DNA from: Pseudomonadota bacterium
GTDB lineage: Bacteria; Myxococcota; Polyangia; Polyangiales; Polyangiaceae
Direction: 5' to 3'
Length of the DNA stretch: 14,357 nt
Assembly (NCBI GenBank): GCA_023419055.1
Contig: JAEZYO010000766.1
Location: 1-14,357 of the forward strand
Shown here: positions 7,306 to 12,944 of the stretch, piece by piece
Numbering within the stretch: the stretch's first letter is position 1
How the letters are laid out: each line of letters begins with the position of its first letter
Program-made: the position numbers and the translations under genes
Notes under the pieces: generated by a model
The model's input: the letters and a program-made list of their open reading frames with translations, nothing else
Told to the model about the DNA's origin: nothing
Databases searched by the model: none

Positions 7306-7848
7306 ATGTCCTGGCTCATCGACGACGTTCACACCCACATCGGCTTCTCCGTTCGGCACATGATGGTCACGACCGTACGCGGTCAGTTCAAAAAGTATCG
7401 CGGCACCGCCGCGCTCGACCCCGACGACTTCACGAAGTCCGTCTTCGAGGGCGAGATCGACGTCGCGAGCATCGACACCGGGAACGCGCAGCGCGACGAT
7501 CACCTCCGGACCAGCGACTTCTTCGACGCGCCGAACCACCCGACGATCACCTTCAAGAGCAAGCGCATCGACTCCAAGGTTGACGGCGAGTACGTGGTGC
7601 ACGGCGATCTCACGATCCGCGGGGTGACCAAGCCCGTCGCGCTCGACGTCGAATTCCTCGGCACCAGCAAGAACCCTTGGGGGAAGACCGTCGCCGGGGT
7701 GAGCGTGCGGGGCAGCCTCGATCGCAAGGATTTCGGCGTCAGTTACAACGCCGTGCTCGAAGCCGGAGGCGTCGCCGTCGGCGAGAAGGTCAAGATCGAG
7801 ATCGACGCCGAGCTCGTCGCGCCCGAGGTCCTCGCGAAGACCGCGTGA
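7306..7848 (+). CDS. YceI family protein (lipocalin-like isoprenoid-binding)
   Basis: A 180-residue protein covering one full YceI domain. Family signatures are all present: the opening WLIDDVHTHIGFSVRHMM (3-20), VRGQF (24-28), the block SIDTGNAQRDDHLRTSDFFD (55-74) and the strand pair LTIRGVTKPV (102-111). YceI proteins fold as an extended lipocalin-like barrel that binds polyisoprenoid lipids such as ubiquinone precursors or carotenoid-like chains. There is no signal peptide; many family members are periplasmic, so this is the cytosolic form. Family members in other bacteria are induced by acid, osmotic or oxidative stress. Its own ribosome binding site is strong. It converges with the Pro-rich lipoprotein gene, with 28 bases between the two stops. 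Confidence 0.95.
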   Translation: MSWLIDDVHTHIGFSVRHMMVTTVRGQFKKYRGTAALDPDDFTKSVFEGEIDVASIDTGNAQRDDHLRTSDFFDAPNHPTITFKSKRIDSKVDGEYVVHGDLTIRGVTKPVALDVEFLGTSKNPWGKTVAGVSVRGSLDRKDFGVSYNAVLEAGGVAVGEKVKIEIDAELVAPEVLAKTA

Positions 7849-7865
7849 CGTAACGCGCTCTCGGG

Positions 7866-7875
7866 GCGGCGCCGC
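7866..7875. terminator. Palindrome between convergent yceI/lipoprotein stops
   Basis: GCGGCGCCGC is a perfect 10-base palindrome directly beside the stop codon of the minus-strand gene (7877-7879) in the 28-base convergent gap. It can fold into only a short hairpin and has no T-tract, so a terminator role is speculative. Confidence 0.2.
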
Positions 7876-7876
7876 T

Positions 7877-8575
7877 TCAGTCGCAACGGTCGATCGTGTG
7901 CTCGCCGTTCGCGTCGAAGTCGAAGGCCCAAGTGTCGGCGAGCCGGATGACGATCTTGTCCTCGTCGACGCTCACGATCTCCACGGTGCCGTCGACGAAG
8001 CTCCCGCCGCCTCCGTAACAATCTCCGCCTCCGCGGTCGGGGCCGGATGAGCTCGAGTAGGCGTTGAGGCGCGAATCCGCGAGCTCGAGCACGCCCGGCT
8101 GCAAGAGCTCCGGCGGGAGCCCGAACGCGACCTTCCAGTTACCGCAGCCGCCGCTCTCGAACGGGGCTTCGCAGAGCGGCTTCTGGCTGCCGAAGGTGAT
8201 GTAGATGCGCTCCGGGTCGATCGGAATGCCCCCGCCGCTGCCGGTGCTACCGGAGCTGCTGCTCGGCGGCGGGAAGTCTCCGTACCGGAGCGCGATGCCA
8301 CCCGCGCCGGGAGCGGGAACGGGCGCCGGATCCGGAGTCGGGGTCGGAGCGGGTGAAGGATTCGGAGCAGGTTCGGCCGGCGCGGACGCCCCGCCGGTCC
8401 CCGAGACAGGGGCCGAGCTCGAGCCTCCGCTCGATGGCCCTTCATCCTTGCAGTCCGCGCAGTTGCCGATGCCGTCCTCGTTCTGATTTTCGGGGCCGTT
8501 GTCGACCGCTCCGCCACAGGCCACGAACATCACGGCCAGCCCGACCGCGCTCAGCAAGGTGGTTCGCTCGTCCAT
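7877..8575 (-). CDS. Pro-rich lipoprotein of unknown function
   Basis: I do not recognise a family. From the ATG at 8575 the product has 232 residues. The signal peptide ends in the lipobox FVAC (lipidated Cys20). Residues 21-64 are polar with a CADC pair at 39-42, residues 65-93 are a Pro/Ala/Thr linker, and residues 94-115 are Ser/Gly-rich. The C-terminal part (about 120-232) looks folded: YITFGSQKPLCEAPF, then C144, C186 and a terminal beta segment VDGTVEIVSVDEDKIVIRL ending in DRCD. The six cysteines after the lipobox are even in number, which suits disulfides outside the cytosol. An ATG at 8584 is equally possible; the longest frame reaches 8644 but would put charged residues in front of the signal peptide. 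No Shine-Dalgarno was found. It lies about 126 bases downstream of the beta-propeller lipoprotein gene on the same strand. Confidence 0.75.
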   Translation of the reverse strand: MDERTTLLSAVGLAVMFVACGGAVDNGPENQNEDGIGNCADCKDEGPSSGGSSSAPVSGTGGASAPAEPAPNPSPAPTPTPDPAPVPAPGAGGIALRYGDFPPPSSSSGSTGSGGGIPIDPERIYITFGSQKPLCEAPFESGGCGNWKVAFGLPPELLQPGVLELADSRLNAYSSSSGPDRGGGDCYGGGGSFVDGTVEIVSVDEDKIVIRLADTWAFDFDANGEHTIDRCD

Positions 8576-8701
8576 CGCAGGCATCGTACCGTGCACTCGG
8601 CGTGCCAGCGTGTCGCGTCGGGCACACCCGCGAACCAAGGGCATTTCTGGCTTCGAGCCATGCCAAGTTGTGCCACTCGGCGGAGCCGCCGGCGCGAGCG
8701 G

Positions 8702-10054
8702 TCACGGGCAATGGAGGCCGGCGCCGTCGCAGCGCTGGCTCTCGAAGATCTCGACCGGCGGGGCTTCCCAGTTCGAACCCGCGATGTCGAGATCGCAATC
8801 ACCGCCGATGTCGCCCACGACGATGTTGTGCGACCCGCTCGTCGCCAGTACTTCCAGCACGAACGAGCCATCGCCTTGCTGCAAGAAGGCACCCACCCGG
8901 CGAGTCGGCGAGGGGGCCATCTCGGCGAAAACGAAGTCCATCTTCCCCTGCCCGTCGAAGTCGACGACCGCAAACTCGTGAGCCCATCCAGCCGGGCCGA
9001 CCACGTGTCGAGTCCAGGAACCCTCGGGATCGTCCGCCGAGTACCAGGCGATCTCGCTGATGTTGTCCTCCTTCGGCGCGTAGGCGACGTCGGGTGTGCC
9101 GTCTTCGTTCACGTCGGCGATCTCGATCACGACGCTGTCGTGCATGTCATCGTCGATTTCGAAGCGCTGGTAGTTGCCGACCACGCGCGGATCATCCGGC
9201 GTGCGTATCCAATGTCCGCGCACCGCGATGTCAGGGCGTTCGTCATCATCGATCAATCCGACGGCGAGACCCTCCGCGTCGGCGAGCCCGTGAAGCTCGA
9301 CCTTCTGCCATTCGAGCGGCGACTCGCCCTGGAGCCAGAGTCTGAGGTTCGGATTGGTGACGACGTCGAGCTTGCCGTCGAGATCGAGGTCGGCGAGCTC
9401 GAGCTCGTGAGCCCAGAAGTTCTGATTGCCGATCAGGTGACGGCGCCAGGTGCCTTCTCCGCCTTCACTCGCTGGGTTCTCGAACCAAACGATGAAGTCG
9501 CCGTCGGGGACCACGAGATCGGAGTCGCCGTCCGAGTCGATGTCCCCCGCTTGCATGTGGCCGAGGAAGCGAGTCTCGGCCGTGGCCACTTCGTGGATGG
9601 TCCACTCGGGGGCCGCGTACCATTTGAGAAGGTCGCCTCCCACCGCGACGTCGAGGAGACCGTCGCCGTCGAAGTCCGCGAGTGCCTTGGCTTCACCCGT
9701 AAACTCGTCGTCGAGTGTCAGGCGCTCGAACTCGAGCTCGCTCTCGCAGGCGTTCGCGGAGCCTCCGGTTTCCTTCCCGCCGCTCGCTTCCTCCGGTGAG
9801 CCGCCGCTCGCCTCGTCCGGTGAGCCACCGCTCGATTCCGCCGGAGCGCCGCTGGTTGCGCGGCCTCCGGCAGAGTCAGGCGCTCCGCCGTCGGGAGCTT
9901 CCGGACCCGTCCCGCCGCTACCGGGGGCGTCCGAGCCGGCGTCGCTCTCGGCGCTCGTATTCGGCGCGTTGTGGTGCGACCCTGACGAGCTACAGCACAG
10001 GGCCAGCGCGACCGCGAGCCAGGTCAGCGAGACTGGGGCCTTGGTTCTGGGCAT
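8702..10054 (-). CDS. FG-GAP/VCBS repeat lipoprotein, seven-bladed propeller
   Basis: A 450-residue surface protein counted from the ATG at 10054. The signal peptide ends at a CC pair (residues 20-21); the box ALCC is not a perfect lipobox, so lipidation is likely but not certain. Residues 22-105 are a Ser/Gly/Ala/Glu-rich stalk. The rest holds seven repeats, each with an Asp-rich calcium-loop motif: DFDGDGLLD at 127-135, DIDSDGDSD at 171, DLDLDGKLD at 222, a decayed LIDDDERPD at 267, DVNEDGTPD at 314, DFDGQGKMD at 365 and DIGGDCDLD at 415. The spacing of 44-51 residues fits the blades of a seven-bladed beta-propeller, as in integrin-alpha-like FG-GAP domains. Such domains bind proteins or sugars; I see no catalytic site. 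A GTG at 10078 would add eight residues. It is divergent from the FAD oxidoreductase gene. Confidence 0.87.
   Translation of the reverse strand: MPRTKAPVSLTWLAVALALCCSSSGSHHNAPNTSAESDAGSDAPGSGGTGPEAPDGGAPDSAGGRATSGAPAESSGGSPDEASGGSPEEASGGKETGGSANACESELEFERLTLDDEFTGEAKALADFDGDGLLDVAVGGDLLKWYAAPEWTIHEVATAETRFLGHMQAGDIDSDGDSDLVVPDGDFIVWFENPASEGGEGTWRRHLIGNQNFWAHELELADLDLDGKLDVVTNPNLRLWLQGESPLEWQKVELHGLADAEGLAVGLIDDDERPDIAVRGHWIRTPDDPRVVGNYQRFEIDDDMHDSVVIEIADVNEDGTPDVAYAPKEDNISEIAWYSADDPEGSWTRHVVGPAGWAHEFAVVDFDGQGKMDFVFAEMAPSPTRRVGAFLQQGDGSFVLEVLATSGSHNIVVGDIGGDCDLDIAGSNWEAPPVEIFESQRCDGAGLHCP
9777..9848. repeat. 24-nt tandem repeat in stalk of propeller lipoprotein
   Basis: Three units of 24 bases lie at 9777-9800, 9801-9824 and 9825-9848; the first two are nearly identical and the third has diverged. 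They encode SGGSPDEA-type octapeptides on the minus strand, in the linker between the signal peptide and the propeller. Slippage could change the stalk length. Confidence 0.75.
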
Positions 10055-10192
10055 CGCGCGGGCTCGTGCAAGGTTCACTCCAGGTCTCGACGGGCTACCC
10101 CGGGGCTAGTGGAGCGAAAGAGCGGGAAATATCCGCTCGCGAGCGCCACGGTGTTGCGAAACGCGACTGCCCGCGTGGTAGCGTCGTCCGCC
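10055..10192. other. Divergent intergenic region, propeller lipoprotein/FAD oxidoreductase
   Basis: These 138 bases hold the start regions of two divergent genes. The most visible structures are the 8-base palindrome CCCCGGGG near 10098-10105, the imperfect repeat GCGGGAAATATCCGC at 10122-10136, and the perfect 12-base palindrome CGCTCGCGAGCG at 10134-10145. One of these could be a shared operator. I see no clear promoter boxes. Confidence 0.35.
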
Positions 10193-11518
10193 ATGCGAAC
10201 GGCTGGGATCGTCGGCGGGAGCCTCGCCGGGATGTTGGCGGCATCCGCTCTCAGTGAGTGCTTCGAGCGCGTCGTCGTCTTCGAGCGTGACGATCTCCGA
10301 GACGGCTCGCGCTCCCGCAAAGGGGTGCCACAAGCTCACCACGTGCACGCGCTCCTCGCTGCGGGAGCCGCATCGCTGGAGGAGCTTCTCCCTGGATTGT
10401 TCGCGGCCGTGGGCCGGAGCGGCGGCCTTCGGGTCGATATGAGCGCCGGAAACAATTGGTTCCATTTCGGGGTCTGGAAGCGGCGCCTCCCGATGGGCAT
10501 TCAGGTTCACCTGCAGAGCCGCACGCTGCTCGAACGAGAAATCAGGCATCTTACGCTCGCGCGCCCGCGCGTCGAGCTGAAGCGGGCAGGGGTCGAGCTC
10601 GTGGAGTGGGCGAACGGAAAGCCGAGCGTCGTTTACGACGGGACTCGCTTCGAGTGCGATTTCCTGGTCGATGCTTCCGGCAGGGGCTCGAAGCTACCGC
10701 AGTTCCTCGAGCGCGCGGGGCTCGCGCCTCCCGCCACGGAGCGCGTCGGCGTCGACGTCACGTACACCTCCGCCCGCTACGCGCGAGGCCCGAAGCGCGA
10801 CTGGGGAGCCATCTTGATCTATCCCCACCCGCCCGAGGAGCGAGCGGCCGGTGCGGCGGTGCCGATCGAGAACGATGAAACGGTGGTCTCGCTCTTCGCT
10901 TGGGGGGGCGAGCGTGCCGGCGACGGGGACGCCGAGTTCCTCGATTTCGCGAAGCGCTTGCCTCGCTCCGAGATCGCCGATTTCTTGGGTCGCGCGGAGC
11001 GGGTGAGCGACTTTCACCGCTTTCAGTACCGGGAGGCGCGCCTTCACCACTACTCGACGCTGCGGACGATGCCACCTTGCACGGTCGTGCTGGGGGATGC
11101 CCTCTGCAGCGTCGATCCCGTGTTCGGCCAGGGCATGGCGGTCACGGCGCTCTCCGCCAAGATCTTGCGCGATTGCGCGCGCGAGACGGGGGGCGACCCG
11201 GCGCGCCTCGCGGCCCGCTTTCTACGCCGCTGCCCAGAAGCCTACCAAACCGCCTGGCAGCTCTCGACGAGCGAAGACTTTCGTTACCCCGAGGTGCGAG
11301 GCAAGCGCCCGTTCGGGCTTGGCTTCCTGCATTGGTATACCGAGCGCGTGCACCGGCTCACGTCGGTCGACGAAGAGGTGTACCGTCAGTTCGGGCGCGT
11401 CATGCACCTGCTCGATGCCCCGACGTCGTTGTTTCGGCCACACATCTTCGGCAAGGTCCTGAGCTCCAAGCTGCTCGCGCCCACGCTCGTCACCGAACGA
11501 CCCAGGTCGTCGTCCTGA
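10193..11518 (+). CDS. FAD-dependent monooxygenase-like oxidoreductase
   Basis: A 441-residue flavoprotein of the group A monooxygenase/geranylgeranyl-reductase-like fold. The dinucleotide-binding motif GIVGGSLAG is at residues 5-13, followed by the acidic strand end FERDD at 30-34. KGVPQAHHVHALL (43-55) is the conserved block seen in a subgroup of bacterial FAD hydroxylases and epoxidase-like enzymes. DASGRGS at 160-166 and GDALCSVDPVFGQGM at 301-315 are the second and third FAD-contacting motifs. The enzyme should hydroxylate or epoxidise an organic substrate with NAD(P)H and oxygen, or reduce a polyprenyl chain; the substrate is unknown and no biosynthetic cluster is next to it. The ATG at 10193 puts the GxGxxG region at the usual distance from the N-terminus; an upstream GTG at 10109 would add 28 unlikely residues. 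No good ribosome binding site is visible. It converges with the DUF1552 gene. Confidence 0.92.
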   Translation: MRTAGIVGGSLAGMLAASALSECFERVVVFERDDLRDGSRSRKGVPQAHHVHALLAAGAASLEELLPGLFAAVGRSGGLRVDMSAGNNWFHFGVWKRRLPMGIQVHLQSRTLLEREIRHLTLARPRVELKRAGVELVEWANGKPSVVYDGTRFECDFLVDASGRGSKLPQFLERAGLAPPATERVGVDVTYTSARYARGPKRDWGAILIYPHPPEERAAGAAVPIENDETVVSLFAWGGERAGDGDAEFLDFAKRLPRSEIADFLGRAERVSDFHRFQYREARLHHYSTLRTMPPCTVVLGDALCSVDPVFGQGMAVTALSAKILRDCARETGGDPARLAARFLRRCPEAYQTAWQLSTSEDFRYPEVRGKRPFGLGFLHWYTERVHRLTSVDEEVYRQFGRVMHLLDAPTSLFRPHIFGKVLSSKLLAPTLVTERPRSSS

Positions 11519-11527
11519 GCCAGCGTC

Positions 11528-11537
11528 TCTCGCGAGA
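11528..11537. terminator. Palindrome between FAD oxidoreductase and DUF1552 stops
   Basis: TCTCGCGAGA is a perfect 10-base palindrome filling half of the 19-base gap between convergent stops at 11518 and 11538. There is no T-tract. A bidirectional termination role is only suggested by position. Confidence 0.25.
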
Positions 11538-12944
11538 TCAGCCGGTCAAGCCGGGGAGCGGCCCCGTCGCGCCGGAGGGGTCGCCGAAGGAGGTGAGATC
11601 CGTCGCGCCGAGCGCCTGCGCGATCGACACCAAGAGCTGGTTGTTGTCACGTCGATTATTGCTGAAATCGAGGTACCGCCCTGCCGTGATCGCTCCGGCG
11701 GCGCTGCCCGCGAGGACGTAGGGCATCAAGGTGAGATCGTGCTGCGTCGACTCGCCGATCTCGGTCGCCCAGAAGACGAGCGTGTTGTCGAGGAGGGTCC
11801 GATCTCCTTCCTGATAGGAGTCGAGCTTGCCGAGGAAATAGGCGAGCTGTTCCGCGTACCAGGTCTGGATCGCGTTGTACGCTTCGTAGTTCGTCCCGCT
11901 CTGCGCGAAATCGTGAGAGATGGCGTGGTGGTTCCCGTTCAGGTTCAAGAACTGGAACAGGTGCTCGCTCTCCGAGTACGACCACTGGAAGGTGAGGATG
12001 CGGGTCTGGTCGCAGGCGAGCGCCGCCGCGGCCAGGTCCATCTGGAGCTTGCCGGCTTCGACGTACTGTTCGTCGACGCCGAGGTCCACGTCGGCGAGGG
12101 TCGGAGGTGTGCAGAGCGCGCCGCTTCCGCCGCCGGTACCACTCGTTCCGGGAGTGCCGACCAGCCGCTGCTCGACGTCACGCATCGAGTCGAGGTGCGT
12201 CTGCAATTTCTCGCGATCTTTGGCGCCGACCAGCCCGAGCAGCCGCGTGGTCTCGGCGTTGGTCTGGTCGAAGACGCTCTTGCGCTGTGCCCAGAGCCGT
12301 TCGAGAGCGGGGTTGCTCTCTCCGGGCGTGCCGGGGTCGACCATCCCGGTGCCGAAGAGCGCTTCGAACACCTTCTTCGGATCCTCCCGCGGCGGGACAG
12401 GCGCGTTCGAGCCAGTGTACGAGATGCGCGCGCGCACCTCGGTGTCGCGAACGTGGACTCCGAGGTGGAGGCTCTTGTGCGGCGTCGGCGGGTTCAAGCG
12501 CCCGACCAGGTATTGGTCGATCGATTCTCCGCTGCCCCAACCCGAGGTGGTGTTGCCGAAGCTCACGAACTCACTCCCGGAGTTGAGCGGGCGAGCGGTC
12601 AGCATCCCGCCGGTGCCGCGGGCGTGCTCCGAGCCCAGAGTGCCGCCGAGCGCGCCGTTCTGCAACGAGTCGTTGAGCCTGATCCCCTTCAGGAAGGTGA
12701 GCTTGCTCTTGTACGGCTCGAGCGGCGCCGTGATCTGGTTGAGCGTGAAGTTGGTCTCGGTGCCGGTCGGCCAGAAAAGGTTGTTCCGCGTGCCGTTCGG
12801 CGTGGTGAACACCACGAGCCGCACCGGGGCGGTGGCCTCTTGGGCCCGCGGGGCTTCCAACAAGGGATTGGTCGCGGTGGCCGCGACCGCGCCGCGCAGA
12901 AGGTTTCTGCGCGTGAACCTGAGGGGTCTCATCGGGCTACTCAT
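11538..12944 (-). CDS. DUF1552 domain protein with Tat signal
   Basis: A 468-residue exported protein. The N-terminus has a twin-arginine signal: TRRNLLRGAVAATA at 11-24 followed by a likely cleavage near APRAQEA (31-37). The rest is one DUF1552 domain (PF07586), first described from planctomycete genomes and also found in myxobacteria. Visible family features are VVFTTPNG with the FWP motif (44-59), SLHLGV (158-163), NHHAISHDFA (338-347), LDNTLVFWATEIGE (385-398) with a nearby QHD, and AGRYLDF (421-427). The conserved HxxSHH motif I associate with this family reads HAISHD here (340-345), with Asp in the last place. A Gly/Ser insert at 263-276 precedes the second half. The biochemical role is unknown; the fold may be related to alkaline-phosphatase/sulfatase-like proteins. 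Its ATG overlaps the upstream stop as ATGA, so translation is probably coupled to the DUF1592 gene. Confidence 0.93.
   Translation of the reverse strand: MSSPMRPLRFTRRNLLRGAVAATATNPLLEAPRAQEATAPVRLVVFTTPNGTRNNLFWPTGTETNFTLNQITAPLEPYKSKLTFLKGIRLNDSLQNGALGGTLGSEHARGTGGMLTARPLNSGSEFVSFGNTTSGWGSGESIDQYLVGRLNPPTPHKSLHLGVHVRDTEVRARISYTGSNAPVPPREDPKKVFEALFGTGMVDPGTPGESNPALERLWAQRKSVFDQTNAETTRLLGLVGAKDREKLQTHLDSMRDVEQRLVGTPGTSGTGGGSGALCTPPTLADVDLGVDEQYVEAGKLQMDLAAAALACDQTRILTFQWSYSESEHLFQFLNLNGNHHAISHDFAQSGTNYEAYNAIQTWYAEQLAYFLGKLDSYQEGDRTLLDNTLVFWATEIGESTQHDLTLMPYVLAGSAAGAITAGRYLDFSNNRRDNNQLLVSIAQALGATDLTSFGDPSGATGPLPGLTG

Noticed and set aside
8576..8644. N-terminal extension of the Pro-rich lipoprotein
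   Set aside because: It would place 20-23 charged residues before an otherwise normal lipoprotein signal peptide.
8591..9799. 402-residue plus-strand open frame opposite the propeller lipoprotein
   Set aside because: It is antisense to well-supported Asp-rich repeats; GAT/GAC-rich codons read backwards give the Val/Ile/Asp pattern. No family features and no ribosome binding site.
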